Of a DNA stretch of 14,264 bases, positions 1 to 6,477 are shown piece by piece (positions within the stretch are counted from its first letter, which is position 1; every line of letters begins with the position of its first letter). Origin of the DNA: Candidatus Hydrogenedentota bacterium (GTDB taxonomy: Bacteria; Hydrogenedentota; Hydrogenedentia; Hydrogenedentales; CAITNO01); the NCBI GenBank assembly GCA_903822375.1, contig CAIJOU010000767.1, forward strand, positions 1-14,264, read 5' to 3'. Below the pieces are notes generated by a model, which saw nothing but the letters and a program-made list of their open reading frames with translations, searched no databases and was not told the origin of the DNA. A program made the position numbers and the translations under genes.

Positions 1-30
1 CCCTTCGGGCCACCCCCCTCCAGGGGGGAC
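1..30 (-). repeat. GC-rich hairpin downstream of the hexosaminidase gene
   Basis: Six C (13-18) and six G (23-28) flank a four-base loop, giving a perfect 6-bp GC stem. A smaller CCC/GGG dyad lies at 1-9. The hairpin sits about 45 bases past the stop codon of the GH20 gene in the direction of transcription, so it may mark the 3' end of that transcript. There is no T-tract after it on the minus strand, so it is not a canonical intrinsic terminator. It could equally be a dispersed intergenic palindrome cut by the window edge. Confidence 0.4.
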
Positions 31-73
31 CAAGAATATCCACACGCTCAAGAAACTTACAGAGCATAGAATA

Positions 74-2350
74 CTACCGCACCGCCAACGGCGGACCCGC
101 CTCGGCCCATGCCCCGTTGTCGAGCTTGAGCGGGAGCCACTGGTTCTTGGCGCTGTCGAGCCGCAGGCCCCACACCGCGCCGTTCGGCCCGGCGGCGATG
201 GCATGAATCGGCGCCGGGAAGGGCGTCCAGCCCGTCCCGTCCCATTTCCAGGGCACACCGCCCCCGTTCACCGCCCACAGCACGCCGTCACGCGCGGAAA
301 GCTGTATGCCCGCCGCGCCGGGACTGACCAGCTTCCACTCGGTGCCGTTCCATTCAAGTATGTCGTAGCCGCCCGCCACGGGCGCGGTGCCCAGCGCCCA
401 CAAATGTCCCTTCGACGCGGCCAGTTGCCGCACCTTTCCCGCCATGGTTTGCCAGACTGGAATAGACTCATGGCCTTTGAACGTTCGCGCGTGCGGCACG
501 TTATCTTTGTCGACCGCCCACAGGTTGTTTTCCTCATCAACCGCCACTTGGATGGCCTTGAATTCGGTCTCAATTGGTTTTCCGTTAACCAAGACGATTG
601 GCCACATCGCAATCCCAAAAAGGTCATCGACTGTAAAACAGCCGCCGTCCGCACAACACGCAACACTATGAATACCCCCCACCCCCGGACCTTCTTTCCA
701 CTTTCCATCCGCGAGTATCTCCGTGCTGACGGCAGGAAATATCACCCAAGGCGACCCATTGTCTAGAGTCGCCAAGATCGGTGGCACCACATCGCGGTGT
801 AACGACACGCCGTCGCGCTTGAGCCGTTCGCCGTGTTCTTTCATGCGCGTCTGGAAGTCGTCCCAGTTGCGGCCTGCGGCGGGCGACCATGTCACTTCGG
901 CCAGCGCGCACAGGCGCGGGAATATCTGCTCGTCCATGGCCTTCTCGTTGCGTGCAAGATGAGTCCAAAGGTTGGCCTGAGCGCCCAGTACCTGTTTCGC
1001 TTCTTCCGGGGTCAGCTCGGGCGGAATGGGTTCATAAGCGTAGACCTTCTCCGTTGGCGTGGTGGTGTAGTCGTAGTCGAAATAGCAGTGCGTGGTCGGC
1101 GACATGACCACGGGATGCCCCGCCTTTGCCGCGGCGATGCCGCCCTGCACGCCGCGCCACGACATGACCGCGGCGTTCGGCGCGAGCCCGCCCTCCAGGA
1201 TCTCGTCCCACCCCAGCAGTGTGCGCCCGTGGGCGTTGACAGTCTTCTCGATGCGCTTGACGAAATAGCTTTGCAGTTCGTTGTCGTCCTTGAGCCCTTC
1301 GGCTTTCTTGCGCGCCTGGCACTTGGGGCACGAGGCCCAGAATTCCTTGGGGCATTCGTCGCCGCCGATATGGATGTACTTGGACGGAAAGATATCGACC
1401 AGTTCGGCGATCACGTCGTCCATCAGCGCAAAGGTCGCGTCGTTGCCGGCGCACATCACGCCGTAGGGCGTGACGCCGGGGTTCATCATGTCCAGGTACG
1501 GAACGATGCGGTAGGCCTCGCCCCGGCAGGACAGCTCCGGGTGCGCCTTGAGCACGGGGAGGCAGTGGCTGGGCATTTCGATCTCCGGAACGATTGTGAC
1601 AAAGCGGCCCGCCGCGTACTTAACCAACTCGCGCAACTGCTCCTGCGTGTAATAGCCGTTGACTTCGCCGGGATACTTCTCGTCCCACTTCGCGCCGATG
1701 TCCGTGAGCTCGGGATGCTTCTTGATCTCCACCCGCCAGCCCTGCTCGTCGGTGAGGTGCAGGTGCAGCACGTTCATTTTTTGCATCGCCAGCAGGTCCA
1801 CATAGCGGTGCAGGTAGTCGATCGGCAGGAAGGTGCGGCTGCAGTCCAGCATCAGCCCGCGCCAGCCGAAACGCGGTAGGTCGCGCATCGTCATGCAGGG
1901 CACCACCTTCGAGCCGCCGCCCTCGGGGCGGCGCGGCAGTTGCAGCAGCGTTTGCAGACCGTAAAACACCCCGGCCGGTTTCAGCGCGCGAACCGCCACC
2001 CCGTCCGCCGTCACCTCCAGCGTGTACCCCTCATCCCCCAGGTCCGCCGCCGCGGCGTCGAGCGTCAGCGTTATGTCATTCTTGCCCGCGCTCTTCTGCG
2101 CGTTCGCCAGCTCAATCTTTTCGGCGCCCCGGTCCTCCATAGAATCGCGCAGCCACTCCGCCACGCTGCGCAACGCCGGGTCGCCAAAGGCAACGCGCAG
2201 TTTCCCATGGAGGGTCCAGGAACCCTCGTGCAATTCCATGGATGCCGGCCGCGGCATCACGGCGGGCGCGGGCGTGGCGGTTGCGGCGGTCCAGCAAATG
2301 GCAGCGGCGACAAGTATGGAAGTCATGACTCTAATCCTCACAAGTTTCAT
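74..2350 (-). CDS. Secreted GH20 beta-N-acetylhexosaminidase with a C-terminal tectonin-like repeat region
   Basis: This enzyme should remove terminal beta-linked GlcNAc or GalNAc from glycans outside the cytoplasm. I start it at ATG 2350 (758 aa); the codon before is TTG. This keeps a basic n-region (MKLVRIR) ahead of a hydrophobic stretch and an Ala-rich cleavage area, a type I signal peptide to about residue 28; no proper lipobox is present. Another ATG at 2326 has an AGGA upstream but would give a signal without positive charge. Residues about 30-150 look like the GH20b domain. About 155-510 is the catalytic barrel, with HLHLTDEQGW and HIGGDE, whose D331-E332 pair is the family's catalytic Asp-Glu. 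The usual LW(T/S)E motif reads LWTH (H464). Residues about 560-758 carry recurring LWAV-like motifs (610, 650, 691, 726) and W-D/N-G-T-x-W turns, like tectonin propellers. It lies 81 bases after the radical SAM gene and may be cotranscribed. Confidence 0.93.
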   Translation of the reverse strand: MKLVRIRVMTSILVAAAICWTAATATPAPAVMPRPASMELHEGSWTLHGKLRVAFGDPALRSVAEWLRDSMEDRGAEKIELANAQKSAGKNDITLTLDAAAADLGDEGYTLEVTADGVAVRALKPAGVFYGLQTLLQLPRRPEGGGSKVVPCMTMRDLPRFGWRGLMLDCSRTFLPIDYLHRYVDLLAMQKMNVLHLHLTDEQGWRVEIKKHPELTDIGAKWDEKYPGEVNGYYTQEQLRELVKYAAGRFVTIVPEIEMPSHCLPVLKAHPELSCRGEAYRIVPYLDMMNPGVTPYGVMCAGNDATFALMDDVIAELVDIFPSKYIHIGGDECPKEFWASCPKCQARKKAEGLKDDNELQSYFVKRIEKTVNAHGRTLLGWDEILEGGLAPNAAVMSWRGVQGGIAAAKAGHPVVMSPTTHCYFDYDYTTTPTEKVYAYEPIPPELTPEEAKQVLGAQANLWTHLARNEKAMDEQIFPRLCALAEVTWSPAAGRNWDDFQTRMKEHGERLKRDGVSLHRDVVPPILATLDNGSPWVIFPAVSTEILADGKWKEGPGVGGIHSVACCADGGCFTVDDLFGIAMWPIVLVNGKPIETEFKAIQVAVDEENNLWAVDKDNVPHARTFKGHESIPVWQTMAGKVRQLAASKGHLWALGTAPVAGGYDILEWNGTEWKLVSPGAAGIQLSARDGVLWAVNGGGVPWKWDGTGWTPFPAPIHAIAAGPNGAVWGLRLDSAKNQWLPLKLDNGAWAEAGPPLAVR

Positions 2351-2398
2351 CAATCATATCGTGACACTGGAACGTCCGGGTAGGGCGTCAACCGTAGG

Positions 2399-2425
2399 GT
2401 GTGCGCAGCGAAGCGGAGCGCACCG
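2399..2425 (-). repeat. REP-like palindromic element, copy 1
   Basis: GTGCGC (2401-2406) and GCGCAC (2418-2423) form a perfect 6-bp inverted repeat with an 11-base loop. The sequence begins about nine bases beyond the radical SAM stop codon. A related copy at 8832-8858 matches at 21 of 27 positions in the same orientation and is also placed just past a stop codon. This suggests a dispersed REP-type element that may stabilise or end transcripts; the function is inferred. Confidence 0.5.
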
Positions 2426-2431
2426 CCGTTC

Positions 2432-3517
2432 TCACCCCCCCCGCCCCTTTCGGAACGTGCAGCTTCTCAACGGACACGTTGCGCACCAGTTCTCAAACGC
2501 CGGCGGAGCCGCATGCTCATCCAGGGCGAATCGTCTGAGGTACTGCATCTTCCCGTTGTTCCAGACGTCCTCAAAGCGCTCGCGTGTCAGGTTGCCCAGC
2601 GCGCAGCCCGGGCTGTGCACCTGGCAGCAGGCGCGCACGTCGCCGTTGGCGCTCAGCACCAGCGTGTCCCACATCTGGCGGCATTCCGTGGACACCGGCG
2701 ACTGGGCGCTCATGTCCACCGCCGTGGCCTGGCCCGTTCCGTATTGTGCGCGTATGCGATCCGCCGTCCACGCATCGCGGAATTCCGGAAAGATGCCAAA
2801 CTCCTCCTGCAGACAAAACTCAGTGCCGAGAGATGCTGCCAGTTGCCGGGCCTGCTCCTCCTCGTGCTGGTTCATGCGGTTGAGAATCATTTTGTAGCTG
2901 ATGCGCGGCGTCTCCCGGCCCAACGCATTTCGCACCTTCACCAGCGCCTCCAGGTTCCGGGTCACGCGCCCCAAATCCCCGCCTATGCGGTAGGCACCGT
3001 AACTCTCCTGGGTCGCGCCGTCCACGGACGCGACAAAATGGTACAGCCCCGACCGCACCAGCGCGTCCAGATACGCACCGTCATAGTCGCGCGCGCTGAA
3101 ATTGGCGTGCACCACCGTCCGGATGCCGCGGTCGGCGAAGAAGCGGATGTAGTCCGCGAGGTGCGGATTGAGCAGCGGTTCCCCCCAGTTGAAAAGATTC
3201 GCCTCGTACAGCGAATCCAGGGGAAGGTTTGGCACAATCCGGGCAAAGGTGTCGGGCGTGAGGAATTCCCTGGGCAGCGTTCCGATTCCCGTGCCGGTGT
3301 TGCAGAACTTGCAGCGGAGATTGCAGATGGGGCCGGGGTCCAGGATCAGATACACGGGCCGGGCGCGCACGACGGTCTTCCCGTCGCGCATTTCGTTTTC
3401 GGCAAGGGCGAGCTGGCGCTGCGCGCCGCGAAAGCGCAGATAGGATTGAATCCGCCGCCGACGTCCGGCGCGGAACAGCATCCGAAAGACCCTGCCCGGT
3501 GTGCGTGTAGGAAACAT
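2432..3517 (-). CDS. Radical SAM/SPASM domain protein
   Basis: A 361-aa iron-sulfur enzyme of the radical SAM superfamily. CNLRCKFC (C65, C69, C72) is the CxxxCxxC motif that holds the SAM-binding [4Fe-4S] cluster. FNWGEPLLNP (109-118) is the typical GGEP-like beta-2 strand, and SVDGAT (164-169) is another family signature. The C-terminal third is a SPASM region with cysteines at C279, C297/C298, C305, C345, C348 and C353, which would bind auxiliary clusters. SPASM enzymes modify ribosomal peptides, activate sulfatases or act on small molecules; the substrate here cannot be read, and no precursor peptide or sulfatase gene is adjacent. The basic N-terminus (about residues 1-35) is not a signal peptide, so the protein is cytoplasmic. 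The ATG at 3517 is preceded by AGGA. It follows the DUF2400 gene by 73 bases with no terminator visible between them. Confidence 0.9.
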   Translation of the reverse strand: MFPTRTPGRVFRMLFRAGRRRRIQSYLRFRGAQRQLALAENEMRDGKTVVRARPVYLILDPGPICNLRCKFCNTGTGIGTLPREFLTPDTFARIVPNLPLDSLYEANLFNWGEPLLNPHLADYIRFFADRGIRTVVHANFSARDYDGAYLDALVRSGLYHFVASVDGATQESYGAYRIGGDLGRVTRNLEALVKVRNALGRETPRISYKMILNRMNQHEEEQARQLAASLGTEFCLQEEFGIFPEFRDAWTADRIRAQYGTGQATAVDMSAQSPVSTECRQMWDTLVLSANGDVRACCQVHSPGCALGNLTRERFEDVWNNGKMQYLRRFALDEHAAPPAFENWCATCPLRSCTFRKGRGG

Positions 3518-3590
3518 GCGCTAATCCTGCCAGTCCGCGCCGGGGTCGGTCAAGGGCGAATTGCCCGTCTGTTCTCCGACGGATGCGGAT

Positions 3591-4394
3591 TCATTCCGCC
3601 CGAAAGAGTTCGTCCAGTGCCCCGGGTTCGTGCATGGCCGCGCGGGTCAGGCAGAAGTCGTAGCGCACCGGGTCGTCGGGGCGCAGCGCGCGAAAGGCGG
3701 CGGTCACCTCGCGGGCAGTGCGCAGGTCCGCCGCGCGCCGGCGGGTGAAGCCCAGTCGCGTGCAGATGCGGTGCATGTGGATGTCCAGCGGCACGACCAG
3801 CAGGGCCGGGTCCACGCCCTTCCACAGCCCCATGTCAACGGTGTCGGCGCGGACCATCCAGCGCAGATAGAGCAGCAGCCGTTTGCAGGCGCTGCCCCGT
3901 GCCGGGTCGGGCAGCAGGTAGTTGCGCGACAACGGCGAATCCGCCTGCAACACGCGCACAAAGCGCGCCAGCGCGGGCACGATATCCTCCTCGCCGGGCG
4001 CGTGCAGCCGTGCGAAGAGCGCGCCCAGAGACCGATGCTCCCCCAGCACAACCCGAATCCCGGTCAGCAGCGCGGCAAGTTCCTCCCCGCCGACATAGCG
4101 GTGCCTGAACGCGGCGCAGGCATGGCGAATCTCTTCCGGGCGCGCCGCCAGCAGATCGGCATGGGGATGCGGAAAGGGCGCCAGCGCCCTGCGCACCGAG
4201 GCCATGATCTGTTTTACCCCGCCGAAGGCCAGTGCCGCGGCCACCAGCGCCGCCACCTCGCGGTCGGCCCGGGTGCGATAGCCCCGCGCCACCGCCAGGG
4301 GGTCGGGATCTATCCATTCGGGGCGGTTGAAGCGTTCGTACAGGGCTTCGAGCCGGGAAAGCAGAAGTCTTGGGTTCTCGTTGGAACGGCTCAT
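3591..4394 (-). CDS. TIGR02757 (DUF2400) family protein
   Basis: A 267-aa protein matching the widespread but uncharacterised TIGR02757/DUF2400 family, usually about 250-280 aa. Supporting features are the N-terminal LxxLYxxFNRPEWIxPDPLxxxRxY block (about residues 11-40), the AALAFGGVKQI segment (about 53-63), the PLDIHMHRICTRLGFTRR block (about 200-217), and the DPVRYDFCLTR block near the C-terminus. The family has helix-hairpin-helix DNA-glycosylase-like character, but no activity is established. The frame stays open to 4562, but the extra 56 residues would translate the 9-bp repeat array into Met-Asp-rich sequence and run into the upstream terminator, so the ATG at 4394 is chosen. There is no clear Shine-Dalgarno. 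It is the first gene after the acyl-CoA operon terminator, so its promoter should lie between 4395 and 4530. Confidence 0.85.
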   Translation of the reverse strand: MSRSNENPRLLLSRLEALYERFNRPEWIDPDPLAVARGYRTRADREVAALVAAALAFGGVKQIMASVRRALAPFPHPHADLLAARPEEIRHACAAFRHRYVGGEELAALLTGIRVVLGEHRSLGALFARLHAPGEEDIVPALARFVRVLQADSPLSRNYLLPDPARGSACKRLLLYLRWMVRADTVDMGLWKGVDPALLVVPLDIHMHRICTRLGFTRRRAADLRTAREVTAAFRALRPDDPVRYDFCLTRAAMHEPGALDELFRAE

Positions 4395-4435
4395 GGCATC
4401 CACGGTAACGGAAAAGGCGCGGCGGTTTCCACGGC

Positions 4436-4511
4436 ATGGACCAAATGGACGGTATGGACGGTATGGACGAGTGGCAACCGGAAGAGGGTCCATATTGTCC
4501 ATTTCGTCCAT
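4436..4511. repeat. Inverted array of 9-bp-period ATGGAC/GTCCAT units
   Basis: Four ATGGAC units start at 4436, 4445, 4454 and 4463, exactly nine bases apart. After a 19-base spacer, three reverse-complement GTCCAT units start at 4488, 4497 and 4506 with the same period. Three units of each arm align into a 24-bp stem (4445-4468 with 4488-4511). As + strand RNA this gives 20 Watson-Crick pairs, three G-U pairs and one mismatch. On the minus strand, which carries the genes, the G-U pairs become A-C mismatches. The array lies between the terminator of the acyl-CoA operon and the DUF2400 start codon, where the promoter of the next operon would be expected. Its function is unknown. Confidence 0.85.
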
Positions 4512-4530
4512 GCTCCGCCGGGGCGTGTCC

Positions 4531-4573
4531 AAAAAACAACCGCCCCGGCGCGTGACAGGCACGGCCGGGGCGG
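4531..4573 (-). terminator. Intrinsic terminator of the acyl-CoA operon
   Basis: CCGCCCCGGC (4540-4549) and GCCGGGGCGG (4564-4573) form a perfect 10-bp GC-rich stem with a 14-base loop. On the minus strand the stem is followed directly by TTGTTTTTT (complement of 4531-4539). It begins about 22 bases past the stop codon of the CoA-transferase/GNAT gene. This is a textbook rho-independent terminator and separates that operon from the DUF2400 gene. Confidence 0.88.
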
Positions 4574-4595
4574 TGAAATCCGAAAAGGGTGACGC

Positions 4596-6473
4596 TCAGT
4601 CGAAATTCATCTCGTAGTGGTAGACGCCTTCCTTCATCACGCTCTGCACGTTGAGGCCGCTGTTGTTGAAGACGGCCTGCATCGCCTTGTTCTCGTCGAG
4701 CACCTCCGCCGTGAACCCGGCCAGGCCGTTGCGGCGCGCGATGGTGGCAAGCTGCTTGAACAGGAAGCTGCCGATGTGGCGGCTCTGCCAGGCGTCCTGC
4801 ACGGTGAACGCCACTTCGGCGCGGTTGGTTTTGGGGTTGACGTAGTAACCGCCGATCGCGACGATGTCGTCACCGTCCGCCTCGGGCACCGTGGCGACGA
4901 TGGACACCTCGTTGCGGTGGTCGATGAACACGAAATCCTGCACCTGCCGGCGCGGCACCCACTTCATGCGGCTCATGAACCGCGTGTAGATGGAGCCCTG
5001 GGAGAGGGCGTGGAACAGGTCGCGCATCTTGGGCTCGTCGGTCGGATGTATGGGCCGGATGACGATCTGGGTGCCGTCGGTCAGCAGCATCGTCGTGCGG
5101 GCCTGCTTGGGCCCGACGGTGATGCGCCCGCTGAAGTCCGACATCTCGGCGCGGACGTACTTCATCTCGATGGCGTCTTTGAGCAGCTGCTCGCGGTAAT
5201 CCGGGTGCGCGATGCTGATCAGCGCCAGCGCGCGCTCCTGAATGCTCTTGCCGTGCAGATAGGCCACGCCGTGCTCGGTGACGACCCAGTGGACGGCGCC
5301 GCGCGTGGTGACCACGCCCGCACCCGTCGCCAGGGTGGACACGATGCGCGACTTGCCGCCGCCGGTGGTCGAGTACAGCGCGATGATCGCCTTGCCGCCG
5401 TCGGAGCGGGCCGCGCCGCGGTTGAAGTCCACCTGGCCGCCGATGCCCGAATAGAACTGGTGGCCGATGGAGTCGGCGCACACCTGGCCGGTCAGGTCGA
5501 CTTCAAGCCCGACGTTGATCGCGACCATCTTGTTCTGGCGGCTGATGATCGCCGAATCGTTCACGTATTCGGTCGGGTTGAACGAAAACACGGGGTTGTT
5601 GTCGATATAGTCATAGAGCCGCTGCGACCCCATGGCAAAGCTGGCAACGACCTTGCCGCGGTCCACCGACTTCTTCGAGCCGTTGATGACGCCCGACTCA
5701 ATGAGGTCGATGACCGAGTCGGTCAGCAGCTCGGTGTGCATGCCGAGGTCCTTCTTGTCCTTCAGGAACTTGGCCACGGCCTGCGGAACGCGGCCGATGC
5801 CGAGCTGGATGGTCGAGCCGTCCTCGATAAGGCTGGCGAGATGCTCGCCGATGGACTCGGTGCCGGGACGCTCGTCGGGCGCCGGGTTCTCGATGATGGG
5901 CACGTCCACCGGCACCAGAAAGTCGATGTCGTAGACGTGGATCATGGAGTCGCCCAGCGTGCGCGGCATGCGCGGATTGACCTGGGCAATGACCAGGCGG
6001 GCGTTCTGCGCGGCGCTCTTGGTGATGTCGACCGACACACCGAGGCTGCACAGGCCGTTCTCGTCCGGCGGCGTCACCTGGATCATGGCCACGTCGAGCG
6101 GCATGCGGCCCGAGCGGAACAGGTTCGGGATGTCGGACAGGAAGATGGGCGTGTAGTCGCCCATGCCCTGCTGGATGATGTCGCGCACGTTCGCCGAGAT
6201 GAAGAAGCTGTTCACGGGGAAGCAGTTCGCCAGTTCCCGGGTCGCGTAGGGCGCGTCGCCGCGGGTCAGCAGCTGCACGATCTCGATGTCGGTCAACTCG
6301 CCCGCGCGGGCGACAAGCGCCTTGACCAGCTCCACCGGCGTGGCGCAGCCCGTGCCGAGGAAGACATGCATCCCCGGCTGGATCTGCTTCACGGCCTCGG
6401 CCGCGCCCACGATGTTCTCGCTGTATTCCTGCTGCCAGTTGACGTTATAGGAGGGCTTTTTTTCAGTGTTCAT
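4596..6473 (-). CDS. Acetyl-CoA hydrolase/CoA-transferase fused to a GNAT acetyltransferase
   Basis: A 625-aa two-domain cytoplasmic protein. Residues about 15-440 are a class I CoA-transferase of the acetyl-CoA hydrolase/4-hydroxybutyrate CoA-transferase family, which moves CoA between acyl groups through a glutamyl-CoA intermediate. E324 in GLEVDLTGQV aligns with the family's catalytic Glu, and GIGGQVDF (343-350) is the following glycine-rich oxyanion loop. Residues about 457-620 are a GNAT domain: TQIVIRPIHPTDE at its start, the AEVAFTVQDAWQ strand, then QSRHIGSFL (563-571) as the acetyl-CoA pyrophosphate loop. One glycine of the usual QxxGxG pattern is His566. The gene starts four bases after the synthetase stop codon, with CGGAG at its ribosome site inside the upstream gene, so the two are cotranscribed and probably translationally coupled. 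A strong terminator follows. The GNAT target could be a protein lysine, as in Pat-type enzymes, or a small amine. Confidence 0.93.
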   Translation of the reverse strand: MNTEKKPSYNVNWQQEYSENIVGAAEAVKQIQPGMHVFLGTGCATPVELVKALVARAGELTDIEIVQLLTRGDAPYATRELANCFPVNSFFISANVRDIIQQGMGDYTPIFLSDIPNLFRSGRMPLDVAMIQVTPPDENGLCSLGVSVDITKSAAQNARLVIAQVNPRMPRTLGDSMIHVYDIDFLVPVDVPIIENPAPDERPGTESIGEHLASLIEDGSTIQLGIGRVPQAVAKFLKDKKDLGMHTELLTDSVIDLIESGVINGSKKSVDRGKVVASFAMGSQRLYDYIDNNPVFSFNPTEYVNDSAIISRQNKMVAINVGLEVDLTGQVCADSIGHQFYSGIGGQVDFNRGAARSDGGKAIIALYSTTGGGKSRIVSTLATGAGVVTTRGAVHWVVTEHGVAYLHGKSIQERALALISIAHPDYREQLLKDAIEMKYVRAEMSDFSGRITVGPKQARTTMLLTDGTQIVIRPIHPTDEPKMRDLFHALSQGSIYTRFMSRMKWVPRRQVQDFVFIDHRNEVSIVATVPEADGDDIVAIGGYYVNPKTNRAEVAFTVQDAWQSRHIGSFLFKQLATIARRNGLAGFTAEVLDENKAMQAVFNNSGLNVQSVMKEGVYHYEMNFD

Positions 6474-6477
6474 GGGG

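Noticed and set aside
2353..2391. Possible promoter before the hexosaminidase (TTGACG at 2386-2391, TATGAT at 2353-2358)
   Set aside because: The two hexamers are 27 bases apart, too far for a standard sigma-70 promoter, and TATGAT lies two bases from the chosen start codon. It would matter only if translation began at ATG 2326.
4436..4511. CRISPR array
   Set aside because: The period is only nine bases, the units are six bases and invert halfway, and no cas genes are present.
4395..4562. N-terminal extension of the DUF2400 protein to 4562
   Set aside because: It would translate the 9-bp repeat array and overlap the loop of the upstream terminator. Family members begin near the ATG at 4394.
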